Origin: an uncultured Collinsella sp.
GTDB lineage: Bacteria > Actinomycetota > Coriobacteriia > Coriobacteriales > Coriobacteriaceae
Length of the DNA: 64,000 nucleotides
Assembly (NCBI GenBank): GCA_902492935.1
Contig: CABUNJ010000001.1
Span: forward strand, 77,973-141,972
Direction of reading: 5' to 3'
Made by a program: the position numbers and the translations under genes. Shown one piece after another: positions 25,655-33,686 of the stretch (position 1 is the stretch's first letter; each line of letters begins with the position of its first letter). The notes beneath the pieces are model-generated. The model did no database searches. It saw nothing but the letters and a program-made list of their open reading frames with translations, and was not told where the DNA came from.

Positions 25655-27418
25655 CTAGTGCTTGCCGCCGTGGCTGTTGAGCCAGATATTGCGGCCCAGC
25701 ATAAGCGCCAGCACCAGCGCGCTCACGTAGCCAAAGAAGCCGATGACCGGAATGCCGAGGACAACCGGCTCGATGCGCGCGTAGTACACCACCGACGAAC
25801 CGATAAACAGACCGGCGATAACGATAGCCATCGACATGCGGTCGATAATTCCGCCCAGCTGTCGCAGCGCCTTATCGCTGCTCATGATCTGCGTGTTCAC
25901 CTTAAGCTGCCCGCGTGTGAGCATACGCGAAGCCAAGCCCAGATACTCGGCTGCCTCGAGCGAGCCTTTTGCCGCGCGATAGCTGCTCGCGGCAAAGTCG
26001 CGGCTCATCTCGCGCATGCGGGCATAGGTGCTCTTCTCGTTTTTGATATGAGCCTGAATGATCTGGATCATGTTGACGTTGGGCATGTACTCGGTCAGCA
26101 AACCCTCGAGCGTCACCATGCCGCGGGCGAACATCGTCACCACGCTCGGCAGCTCAACATCATTCTTACGCGCGAGGTTTAGCAGCGAGGTCAAAAACTC
26201 GCCGATATCCAAGTCTTTAAGGTCAAGGCCCGCAAAGTCAGCCACGATAAAGTCCAAGTCGGACAAAAAGGCCGAATGGTCGAGCTCGGCAGAGTCGCCG
26301 CGCGTCACGGCAAAGCGCATGAGCGAATCCTTGAGCTTGGGCACGTCACCCTCGGCCACGGCGAAAATCATGTCCTTGACGATACCGCGATCGTGACTCG
26401 ACATGCGTCCGACCATGCCCAAGTCGATAAAGTAGACGATGCCGTCCTTGAGAATGATGTTTCCCGCATGCGGGTCGGCATGGAAAAAGCCATCGTCGAG
26501 CACCTGCGTCGAGTAGTCCTCGACAATCGCGGCACCGATCTTTTCCAAGTCATAGCCCTCGGCCACCAAGCGTTCAGGATCGGCAATCGAAATGCCGTCG
26601 ACGTAGTCCATAACCACCACGTGCTCGGTGCACAGGTCCAGATAGGATTTAGGGCACGTCACGCCATGAACGCTCTTATGGAACTCGTAGAAGTCGTTGA
26701 GGTTTTTGGCCTCGGCCAAAAAGTTGGTCTCCTCGCGAAACGAGGTCCACAACTCCTCGACTACGCCGTGCAGGTCAACGAATTGATCGGTGTTGACGAA
26801 CTTAGAAACGATACGCACCACCGAGCGGATGATATCGATGTCCTGTGCCATAACCTGCTGTGCACCGGGGCGCTGCACCTTAACGGCCACGTCCTCGCCG
26901 GTCACCAGGCGGGCGCGGTGCACCTGCGCGAGCGATGCGCTACCAAGCGGATTGGGGTCGATCGCATCGAACATCTCCCCCAGGCGCAGGCCGTATTCTT
27001 CCTCCAGGCAGCGAAGCACCACCTCGTACGGCACCGGCTCCACATCGGAGCGCAGACGACGCAGCTCGTCACAAAAGCGTTGCGGCAAAATCTCGGACCG
27101 GTTGGCCAGAATCTGCCCCATCTTGACGAACATGGGGCCGAGTTCCTCGAGCAGGCGGCGCAAACGAACCGGCGTGAGGTTATCCCACACGCGGTACTTT
27201 TTGACCAGGCGAACAATCTGCCCAATGCGTTCGCGACGACCCGCCGGCGTGAGCTGGTATTCCTCGTCCGGCGCCATCGCGTCGGGCTCTTCGGGCACCA
27301 TATCGACAGCGCGCGGCTTCTTGCGAGCGCCCGAGACGGCGGCGTCGACCTCATCGACAACCGCCGCCTCGTCACACAGAGGATCCTGATTGTTGTAATC
27401 GGTGGTGGAATCTGCCAT
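25655..27418 (-). CDS. ABC1/UbiB-family atypical kinase
   Basis: 587 residues. UbiB/ADCK proteins are membrane-associated atypical kinases or ATPases that support isoprenoid-lipid metabolism. Motifs: KMGQ in LGPMFVKMGQILANR (the family-specific KxGQ), the Ala-rich loop SASLAQVHRA, the catalytic Lys in DVAVKVQRPG, HADPHAGNIIL with the catalytic Asp, and YFIDLGMVG (metal-binding Asp). Two C-terminal membrane helices (MSMAIVIAGLFIGSSVVYYA; VIGFFGYVSALVLALMLG) anchor it. The next gene upstream, a phasin-like protein, ends 8 nt away, so they form an operon, as is common for ubiB with phasin-like partners. Confidence 0.9.
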   Translation of the reverse strand: MADSTTDYNNQDPLCDEAAVVDEVDAAVSGARKKPRAVDMVPEEPDAMAPDEEYQLTPAGRRERIGQIVRLVKKYRVWDNLTPVRLRRLLEELGPMFVKMGQILANRSEILPQRFCDELRRLRSDVEPVPYEVVLRCLEEEYGLRLGEMFDAIDPNPLGSASLAQVHRARLVTGEDVAVKVQRPGAQQVMAQDIDIIRSVVRIVSKFVNTDQFVDLHGVVEELWTSFREETNFLAEAKNLNDFYEFHKSVHGVTCPKSYLDLCTEHVVVMDYVDGISIADPERLVAEGYDLEKIGAAIVEDYSTQVLDDGFFHADPHAGNIILKDGIVYFIDLGMVGRMSSHDRGIVKDMIFAVAEGDVPKLKDSLMRFAVTRGDSAELDHSAFLSDLDFIVADFAGLDLKDLDIGEFLTSLLNLARKNDVELPSVVTMFARGMVTLEGLLTEYMPNVNMIQIIQAHIKNEKSTYARMREMSRDFAASSYRAAKGSLEAAEYLGLASRMLTRGQLKVNTQIMSSDKALRQLGGIIDRMSMAIVIAGLFIGSSVVYYARIEPVVLGIPVIGFFGYVSALVLALMLGRNIWLNSHGGKH

Positions 27419-27426
27419 CTGCGCTG

Positions 27427-27843
27427 CTACTCGGCCTCTTCGGTATCCTTCGCATCGTCGGGTTCAACGGACTCGACGGGCACCGAGGTCACGTTGTCCT
27501 CGACCGAATCGACGATGTCGCGTACATGAGCCAGGAAGGCCGTGCGCTCGGGCGCGGTCATGACGCGGACGCGAGCAAGGATGAGCTCGTCAAGTACACG
27601 CTGGGCCGCAGTCTCGCCCTGTATGCCCAAGCGCTCGGTCAGATCGGAGATGGTGCCACCGGCCTGCTCGAACATGTCGGACACACTGCGGGCGATATCG
27701 GGGGTGGCGGTGTCCTTGCGGACCTGCTCGCCTTTGGTATTAAGGTCGTCGAGGACCTTCTTGCCGCCTTCGACAGCAACGGCGGCAGCGCCAAAGCCCA
27801 CGTTAATGGCGCCATTAACAAGCTGATCGAGTTTCATAACCAT
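27427..27843 (-). CDS. Phasin-like / hypothetical helical protein
   Basis: 138 residues, ATG 27843 after GGAGACAACC; a TTG four codons earlier is in frame but contains the ribosome site. Predominantly amphipathic helix: LVNGAINVGFGAAAVAVEGGKKVLDDL, then VRKDTATPDIARSVSDMFEQ and an acidic tail. This matches short phasin-like proteins encoded beside UbiB in many bacteria; their role is not established. It is not near any polyhydroxyalkanoate synthase gene, so granule binding is not implied. First gene of the operon with the UbiB-like kinase. Confidence 0.6.
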   Translation of the reverse strand: MVMKLDQLVNGAINVGFGAAAVAVEGGKKVLDDLNTKGEQVRKDTATPDIARSVSDMFEQAGGTISDLTERLGIQGETAAQRVLDELILARVRVMTAPERTAFLAHVRDIVDSVEDNVTSVPVESVEPDDAKDTEEAE

Positions 27844-27942
27844 GGTTGTCTCCAATCACAAACAACTGCATTGGCGTTCTTGTACCCAAGATTGAGCGAA
27901 AGCGACAAAGCGTTTTAGCGCTATTCGATCGGCGGGAAATAC

Positions 27943-29466
27943 CTACCTGATGTTGTCATTCATCGCGAAGGAGTTCTTCATGGCGCAGCTCGTGGTGTAG
28001 AGCACCTTGCCCAACAGAGTATCGGTCTCCACGCGCACGAGCTCGGCAAAGGCCTCGTTGGCGCGGGCGAGCTCGGCAGGTACCTCGGCCTCGGGCAGCG
28101 CGGCCACGACGGCGTCAACGTCATGAATCTGCTTGTGGCCCATGCCGCCGACCTTCTCTTGATAATCCTCGACCGCGCGACCGCACTCGTGGAAGCGAAC
28201 ATCGGCCAAGGCACCGATCAGGCGATTTGCCCAATAGAAATTCTCGGACGTCACGCGAGCCTGGGTGTCGGCATAGTACTCGGGCATGGTCTCGACGTTG
28301 GCGTACAGCGGCACGAGCGCGTTAAACGAGTTGGAGCCAAACGCCATCCACTGTACGGCACGATACGCCGGCTGCGCATAGGGGCGCAGCTGCAGCACGG
28401 CAAGCTGGCTGTTGCGGTTGATGCCGATGGGACGATAGGCACCGCGCGTGGCGGGCGTACCCTTGCTGCCGTAGCAGTCGTACTCCGTGCCCTGGTAGTG
28501 GCTCGAAAGCACGTACTTAATGTCCTCGATGGTCACCTTGCGCTCGGGCACGCGGCTCCAGGGGATGTCGTCGCTCTCGGGCGTGTAGTCGGCGTCGGGG
28601 CCGTCCCACACATCGCTGGGGTTGAGGCAGCGCTGCATGTACCAGGCGCGCGGCGTGTTGTAGACGTGATCGCTGTCGCTGTGCGAGCCAAAGGCCTCGC
28701 GCGGGTTGAAGACCGCGGCGGGACCGTCACCCTCGACGCCCAGCGTCAGGTCCAGATGCCACTCGGCCATCCAGGAGCGCAGGTCGGCGGAGCACATGTG
28801 GTCGACCTGGGCGCCCTCGGCATCGTCCAGGTCAAAGCTGTCGATACCCAGCTGGTTGGGCATGGTCACATAGGCGTCATCGGGCACGCGCTTGGCGATC
28901 CAGTGGTGGCCGCCGATGGTCTCGAGCCACCAGATCTCGTCAACGTCACTCAAGGCGATGCCATTGTTCTCGTAGGTGCCGTAGCGCTCGAGCAGGTCGC
29001 CCAGAATGCGCACGCCGTCGCGGGCGGACTTGGCGTACGGCAGCACCAGGGTCACCATGTCTTCCTCGCCCAGACCGCCGGGCTGCGCCGGAACATAGCC
29101 GTCCTCGCCCTCGTTGCCCTTGGCGGGCACATAGTCCACGAGCGGATCGGCGCCACGGACGCGCTCGTTGGTGGTAAGCGTCTCGGTTGCGGACATGCCA
29201 ACATTAAGCTCGTTGAAGCCGGCCTCGGCCCAAATGCCATGACCCGGGACAACGTCGGGAACACTTGTATAGCGCATGGGATTGTCGGGCAGCTCAACGG
29301 TCAGGTGGCTCAGGACACTCGTATAGACACGCGGCTGCTCGTCGGGATGCACTACGCGCATGCGCTTGGGCTCAAACACCCCGTTGGACGAGTCCTCATT
29401 GCGGGCAACCAGCGTCGACCCATCGTAGCTCGCGTTCTTACCAACCAAAATCGTTGTGCATGGCAT
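27943..29466 (-). CDS. C69-family dipeptidase (PepD-like)
   Basis: 507 residues starting MPCTTILVGKNAS, with AAGGAGG 6 nt upstream (a second ATG two codons earlier abuts the ribosome site). An N-terminal-nucleophile hydrolase: the cysteine at position 3, exposed after processing, is the predicted nucleophile, as in Lactobacillus PepDA and related C69 dipeptidases. Other conserved parts are STLVARNEDSS, AEAGFNELNVGMSATE, YGTYENNGIALSDVDEIWW and FNPREAFGSHSDSD. No signal peptide, so it probably acts in the cytoplasm on imported dipeptides. Transcribed alone. Confidence 0.9.
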   Translation of the reverse strand: MPCTTILVGKNASYDGSTLVARNEDSSNGVFEPKRMRVVHPDEQPRVYTSVLSHLTVELPDNPMRYTSVPDVVPGHGIWAEAGFNELNVGMSATETLTTNERVRGADPLVDYVPAKGNEGEDGYVPAQPGGLGEEDMVTLVLPYAKSARDGVRILGDLLERYGTYENNGIALSDVDEIWWLETIGGHHWIAKRVPDDAYVTMPNQLGIDSFDLDDAEGAQVDHMCSADLRSWMAEWHLDLTLGVEGDGPAAVFNPREAFGSHSDSDHVYNTPRAWYMQRCLNPSDVWDGPDADYTPESDDIPWSRVPERKVTIEDIKYVLSSHYQGTEYDCYGSKGTPATRGAYRPIGINRNSQLAVLQLRPYAQPAYRAVQWMAFGSNSFNALVPLYANVETMPEYYADTQARVTSENFYWANRLIGALADVRFHECGRAVEDYQEKVGGMGHKQIHDVDAVVAALPEAEVPAELARANEAFAELVRVETDTLLGKVLYTTSCAMKNSFAMNDNIR

Positions 29467-29564
29467 GCGCATCCTCCTTGAGCGAAGAAATCAAACGGTA
29501 CCAGTGTATCGCTTCGGCGCAAAAAGGGCGAAACCACGGCCCCTCGAGACCCCCTCGGGACCCC

Positions 29565-29796
29565 TGTGGCCAAAAAATGCCAAATATGAGTACTGTCACC
29601 AATTTAGTAGCAGCAAATTTCCTTGTAACGAGTGCCGAAATTCCCCATTTGTCCAAAAGTAAGACAACGTTATTCCCCATAGGTTCAATAAAATGGGCTT
29701 CCTAACGAGAATGAATATCGTTAGGAAGCCCGAAAGACGTAAAACATATGTGACTATCTTGGCAACAGTACTCATATTTGACGTTTTTTGACCACG
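29565..29796. repeat. MITE-like element with 32-bp inverted ends
   Basis: The ends 29565-29596 and 29765-29796 are inverted repeats identical at 28 of 32 positions, both containing CAAATATGAGTACTGT next to CAAAAAA. The interior is A+T-rich, has no plausible gene, and contains a perfect 14-bp hairpin GGGCTTCCTAACGA (29695-29708 with 29718-29731). It fills most of the gap between the C69 gene start and the folD stop. It may be a non-autonomous transposon remnant; no transposase with these ends is in the window. Confidence 0.6.
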
Positions 29797-29832
29797 TGGT
29801 ATATCGCTAACCCCTCAAACAGCCTAAAACGC

Positions 29833-30687
29833 CTATTTCGATGCGCGCTCCGCCGCCTCAATCACGTGTTTGGCGAGAATCGCGGTGGTCACAGCCCCCA
29901 CGCCGCCCGGCACGGGTGTGATGGCGTTAACGACCGGCTCCGCAGCATCAAAATCCACGTCGCCGACCAGTTTTCCGGCAGCCTCGTCCCAATTAATGCC
30001 AACATCGATGATTGTCTGGCCCTCGCGAACCGCATCCGCGCCAATCGTGCGCGCGCGTCCAACGGCCGCAACCACAACATCAGCCGCACGGCACTCGGCA
30101 GCCAGGTCACGCGTATGCGTATGGCACGTCGTCACCGTGGCATTGCGAGCCGTAAGCATGGCGGCAACGGGACGGCCAATCACCAGCGACCGACCGACAA
30201 CCGCGACCTTGGCCCCATCCAGCTCAACGCCATAATGGTCCAGCAACGCCAACACGGCCTCGGCCGTGCAAGGAGCAAAGCCCTCGCCTCGCCCAGAAAG
30301 CGTGGTAAGCAGCGAGGCCGGCGTCATGGAGTCAACATCCTTGGCGGGATCAAGCGATGCGGCAACCGCATCCTCGTCAAGCCCAGCGGGCAACGGACGA
30401 AACATCAGGCAGCCATGAACAGCAGGGTCGGCATTGATGCCCTCGATAGCAGCCATCAGCTCGTCCTGCGAAACATCGGCAGGAAGCAAAACGCGGCGGG
30501 CCTCAATGCCAACCTTCTCGCAGCGCTTGAGAGCGCCGCGCTCGTAGGACAGGTCGTCCTCGCGCTCGCCTACACGGACAATGGCCAGCGTCGGTATGAT
30601 GCTCCGTTCGCGCAGGGCGGCACAGCGAGCAGCAAGCTCCTCGGTCAAAGCGCGGGCAACGGGAGCCCCTTTGAGCAGCTCTGCCAT
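29833..30687 (-). CDS. folD: Methylene-THF dehydrogenase (FolD), cyclohydrolase site altered
   Basis: 284 residues, ATG 30687 directly after the fchA stop. Bifunctional FolD enzymes oxidise 5,10-methylene-THF and hydrolyse methenyl-THF. The C-terminal NAD(P)-binding part is typical (VVGRSLVIGRPVAAML, ITPVPGGVGAVTTAIL). The catalytic Tyr/Lys pair is retained (SYERGALKRC) and so is the Asp in AKDVDSMTP. The usual VQLPLP, whose Gln takes part in cyclohydrolase chemistry, reads MFRPLP here. A separate cyclohydrolase (fchA) is encoded 2 nt upstream in the same operon, so this FolD may act mainly as a dehydrogenase. It works with Fhs, encoded at 42 kb. Confidence 0.9.
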   Translation of the reverse strand: MAELLKGAPVARALTEELAARCAALRERSIIPTLAIVRVGEREDDLSYERGALKRCEKVGIEARRVLLPADVSQDELMAAIEGINADPAVHGCLMFRPLPAGLDEDAVAASLDPAKDVDSMTPASLLTTLSGRGEGFAPCTAEAVLALLDHYGVELDGAKVAVVGRSLVIGRPVAAMLTARNATVTTCHTHTRDLAAECRAADVVVAAVGRARTIGADAVREGQTIIDVGINWDEAAGKLVGDVDFDAAEPVVNAITPVPGGVGAVTTAILAKHVIEAAERASK

Positions 30688-30689
30688 GG

Positions 30690-31322
30690 CTATCCCCTCT
30701 TCCTGGCGGCGTCGGCGGCGCGGCGCGCCAGCGCATCGGCGCGCGGCAGCCACGTATCCAGCAGCTCATCGCACGCCGCCTCGAGCTCCTCGGCGCGCAC
30801 CCGGTCTTTCATAGACGTGGTATTGGCGAAGAGCGTCAGGCTCGCACCCTGCATGGCGGCGCGGCAGAACACGGCACCGCACGCCACGTCGGACAGCAGC
30901 TGGCGCGAGCCTTTGTCTGCCATGTCCTCGAGCAGCGCCAGCGCACGCCCGCAGGCATCCATGATCCGATACGGTGGCATGGCTGCCACGTGCAACGCGT
31001 TCTGAATCGCCGCGGGTCGAGCCGGGTCCTCACGCGGAATGCCGTACGCAGCGGACACCTGTCCGTACGCACGAACGTCCTCGGCGACCAGACCCACAAG
31101 TTCCTGCGCCAACTCATCCGCCTGGGCAAATGCGCGCGTCAGGTCGTCTGCGCGATCGGAAAGCGCGGGATTGGTCGCCCCATAGCGAGCGACCATCCCG
31201 CAAAGCGAGGCACCCAGCGCACCCACAAAGGCGCTCGCGCTACCGCCGCCGGGAACCGGCTCACGCGCGGCAAGCGCCTGGGCAAACTCGCGACAGGTTT
31301 TATCCATCATCTCTTGGCTCAT
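30690..31322 (-). CDS. fchA: Methenyl-THF cyclohydrolase / cyclodeaminase-family protein
   Basis: 210 residues from ATG 31322 behind AGAGGTG; an upstream in-frame ATG (31427) would read through a terminator hairpin. It matches the cyclodeaminase domain (FTCD_C), with EPVPGGGSASAFVGALGASL as the signature. Stand-alone members (FchA) hydrolyse 5,10-methenyl-THF to 10-formyl-THF. Coupling to folD (2-nt gap) strongly suggests that reaction rather than histidine degradation, since no formiminotransferase is nearby. Helical throughout, and probably cytoplasmic. Confidence 0.85.
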   Translation of the reverse strand: MSQEMMDKTCREFAQALAAREPVPGGGSASAFVGALGASLCGMVARYGATNPALSDRADDLTRAFAQADELAQELVGLVAEDVRAYGQVSAAYGIPREDPARPAAIQNALHVAAMPPYRIMDACGRALALLEDMADKGSRQLLSDVACGAVFCRAAMQGASLTLFANTTSMKDRVRAEELEAACDELLDTWLPRADALARRAADAARKRG

Positions 31323-31370
31323 CGAAACACCTCTGCCCGCCGCGCCGGCCACCACGGGCCGCACGCATAA

Positions 31371-31411
31371 TAAAAAATGGGACAACGACGCCAGGAAGCG
31401 GTTGTCCCATT
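31371..31411 (-). terminator. Rho-independent terminator between zinc-ribbon gene and fchA
   Basis: AATGGGACAAC (31376-31386) pairs perfectly with GTTGTCCCATT (31401-31411). On the minus strand a TTTTTTA run follows, so it ends the zinc-ribbon transcript before fchA. Confidence 0.88.
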
Positions 31412-31507
31412 CATCGATCTTGTCCAAGCCAGTCTAGCCCATAAGACAAAGACTGTCAGGAGCTCTGGCTATCGGCGTTTCCGATTGCCGGCTATAGACG
31501 CAGCTGC

Positions 31508-32347
31508 CTAGTCCACCTGGAACGTCGGCAGCAGCGTATCGATAACCTTCGACCCCATGTCGCGGTTTGCAGTCGAGTACTCCAAATGCGCCGTAGCAAC
31601 CGTCGAGTCCGTGACAATCGTCTTTTCGTAAATGATTGTGTCGCCCTCGCGCCACGAAACCACGTACCAGTTGTCGCCCTCCGCGGTATAGAGGTCGGCC
31701 TTGCCCGAGGTGTCCTTATCGACAAACATCTCGTGTGCAGTTTCGTCGTTAACGTTGACGTAGCCAGACAGGCTGATCACAAAACCCGTCTCCGGATCCT
31801 CGTACCTTGTGCTGCTGCCGCTGGGAGTATCTTCCATCTCAAAGCGATTGGGAATCGACATGCTATAAGGATGCATGTCGTTCGTGTACGTATGCACGTC
31901 GGTCAGGTAATCGTCCGAATCGCCCGAGCCGTAGTATGCCGACTCGTCCTCGGGAACGGCCTCGTCATCGGACGACGAGGATTCCTTGGACTTGGACTTG
32001 TTGCTCTTCTTCTTGGCAGAAGAATCTTTCTCGTCCGAAGACCCGGTATCGATCACCGAAATCTGCGTGCCGGAGTTCTTTGACCCGTTGAGCACCGTAA
32101 GCGCAAACACCGTGCCGCCCCCGATGAGGACCACAGCAGCACATGCCACAGCGATAATGACCGGCGCCTTGCTCTTGGACTTTTGAGGCGCAGGTGCAAC
32201 CGGCGGCATCGATTGGGTTAGGCCCGGGGCAGAGGAAGGACCAGCGCCCGTAGGCGTCGGCACGGAACCGCCAACCAGCGAAGCCCCACAGTGCGTACAA
32301 AACGTCGATCCATCAGGCACTTGCTGTCCGCATTTTTGACAGAACAT
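31508..32347 (-). CDS. Zinc-ribbon membrane protein with extracytoplasmic domain
   Basis: 279 residues. An N-terminal zinc ribbon (CQKCGQQVPDGSTFCTHCG) is followed by a Pro/Ala-rich linker and one membrane helix around residues 60-82 (APVIIAVACAAVVLIGGGTVFAL). A Ser/Lys/Asp-rich spacer comes next. The C-terminal domain of about 130 residues (YSMSIPNRFEMEDTPSG...VSWREGDTIIYEKTIV) has no recognised family but is beta-rich. Topology is ribbon inside, domain outside. Proteins of this layout are frequent in Coriobacteriia and Firmicutes and are uncharacterised. Confidence 0.75.
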   Translation of the reverse strand: MFCQKCGQQVPDGSTFCTHCGASLVGGSVPTPTGAGPSSAPGLTQSMPPVAPAPQKSKSKAPVIIAVACAAVVLIGGGTVFALTVLNGSKNSGTQISVIDTGSSDEKDSSAKKKSNKSKSKESSSSDDEAVPEDESAYYGSGDSDDYLTDVHTYTNDMHPYSMSIPNRFEMEDTPSGSSTRYEDPETGFVISLSGYVNVNDETAHEMFVDKDTSGKADLYTAEGDNWYVVSWREGDTIIYEKTIVTDSTVATAHLEYSTANRDMGSKVIDTLLPTFQVD

Positions 32348-32787
32348 CGTTCGACCTTTCGTGGTTTAGCTTTTGTCACAGCCAAGTCTAAAACCTTAAG
32401 CCGGCATCGCTGTTGCGCAACATTGGGAGAATCAACCAAGCCGCACGCTTGCCCAGCGCCAGGCCCACCTTGCGGCAAGCCCGCACACGCAAACATGGGA
32501 CATATGGCCCACCTTTCGAGACTCCCGGGCAGCACAAGCTGGGGCATACAAGACTCCATCCGTGTTCGCGCACGCCCGCACGAACGCCCCATTAAAACAA
32601 CGAGCACCCAACCCCGGGGAGGGCCGACGGCGCCGGCCCTCCCCTCTTTTGCGTCCGGACATATTGCCACTTAAAGGCGCAAATCCGGCCCTCAGAATGG
32701 GACACATGGCCCACCCTAGCGAGCCGTCCACGCGTACAGTAAAGGCAGGTAATCCATGGGCGGTTACAGATCGAGGAGGACACGACC
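32348..32787. other. 440-nt intergenic region with repeated TGGGACAYATGGCCCACC
   Basis: Two near-identical 18-nt stretches, 32496-32513 (TGGGACATATGGCCCACC) and 32699-32716 (TGGGACACATGGCCCACC), each an imperfect palindrome, lie 203 nt apart. Between them is a terminator-like hairpin (32616-32650). Overlapping open frames on both strands have no ribosome sites or recognisable domains and were not accepted. It separates the divergent zinc-ribbon and lipoprotein genes. Confidence 0.6.
32616..32650 (+). terminator. Orphan terminator-like hairpin
   Basis: GGGGAGGGCCG (32616-32626) and CGGCCCTCCCC (32634-32644), a perfect 11-bp stem, are followed by TCTTTT. It points in the plus direction, yet the nearest upstream gene is on the minus strand, so it would end an unannotated short transcript or act as an attenuator for the lipoprotein gene. 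Confidence 0.6.
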
Positions 32788-33381
32788 ATGAAAAAGAAGG
32801 CCTTTGCGATTCTCACCCTCTGCATAAGCCTCTTTGCCGCAGTTGCCCTGGTGGGCTGCGGCGGCAGCGGCGGCGCTACCGGAAGTGGCGGTGGCGGCGG
32901 AGCAGAAAAACCAGCCGTAGATATGAGGACCGACTTCATTTGGTTTAAGGTCGAGGTTCCCGAGGGCGTCGAGATCACCGACGTCGCAGGCGACACCGCC
33001 GACAGGGCCCAGTTTAAGTTCACCGAGAGCGAGCGCGCCAGCGACCGCTTCATCCCCGTCTTCGATCCTGACAAGAACGCCGATGAACTGTTCGACTACG
33101 AGGCAAAGTGGAAGGCAAACTCTGGATGGACCGAGAGCGATCCCGTTAAGTACAACGGCAAGACCTGGCGCAGCGCCTACTTTACGCACTCGGGCGGCGT
33201 GACGACCGAGTACTTCACCGACGTTGACGGTGGCAGAGTGTATGTGCGCATCGACAACGCCGAGGAGCACAAGGACGCCGTCGAGACCATGATGAAGTCC
33301 CTGGAATTTGCCGATGACATCGCCGAGGCCAAGACCGAGGCCATGGACGTCAAGCTCGACGATATCGAGATCAAGCGTTAA
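32788..33381 (+). CDS. Putative lipoprotein
   Basis: 197 residues with GAGGAGG upstream. A lipoprotein signal peptide with the lipobox LVGC (Cys at about residue 24) is followed by a Gly/Ser-rich linker. The mature part (FIWFKVEVPEGVEITDVAGD...GKTWRSAYFTHSGG...EEHKDAVETMMKSLEF) is an alpha/beta domain. It resembles in style the extracytoplasmic domain of the neighbouring zinc-ribbon protein (a one-domain beta-rich fold ending in a helix). Function unknown. It is divergent from the zinc-ribbon gene and ended by its own terminator. Confidence 0.8.
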   Translation: MKKKAFAILTLCISLFAAVALVGCGGSGGATGSGGGGGAEKPAVDMRTDFIWFKVEVPEGVEITDVAGDTADRAQFKFTESERASDRFIPVFDPDKNADELFDYEAKWKANSGWTESDPVKYNGKTWRSAYFTHSGGVTTEYFTDVDGGRVYVRIDNAEEHKDAVETMMKSLEFADDIAEAKTEAMDVKLDDIEIKR

Positions 33382-33453
33382 GCGACTGGCGAGCGCAGCG
33401 GGAAACACGGGCGCAGTGCAAACAAGCGACGGTACCCCAGCGCTTCGTACCCA

Positions 33454-33485
33454 GGGAGGGCCGGTAAACCGACCCTCCCTTTCTT
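33454..33485 (+). terminator. Rho-independent terminator after the lipoprotein gene
   Basis: GGGAGGGCCGG and CCGACCCTCCC (33454-33464, 33469-33479) with one mismatch, followed by TTTCTT. The rest of the 305-nt gap before the PI-PLC gene holds no gene; TATAGT at 33637 could be its -10 box. Confidence 0.8.
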
Positions 33486-33686
33486 ATGCCGGTAGCCAAC
33501 GAACGCGAGGATGCCGGACGCCGGAACCGCTCCAAATGTAGCAACAGTACGAAAACGACAAACACCCCAACACGTCCGCCCGCCGATTTATTGCACCGCG
33601 CAGACAATTAAACCAGCATCTTTAAACATCTGAGCAGTATAGTGACCAAAACTATCGCATAACCGCACTCTACGAATGGAGAAGTT

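Noticed and set aside
32218..32731. Several overlapping frames of 60-150 residues on both strands
   Set aside because: No ribosome sites, no domains; they arise from a G+C-rich intergenic region with palindromes.
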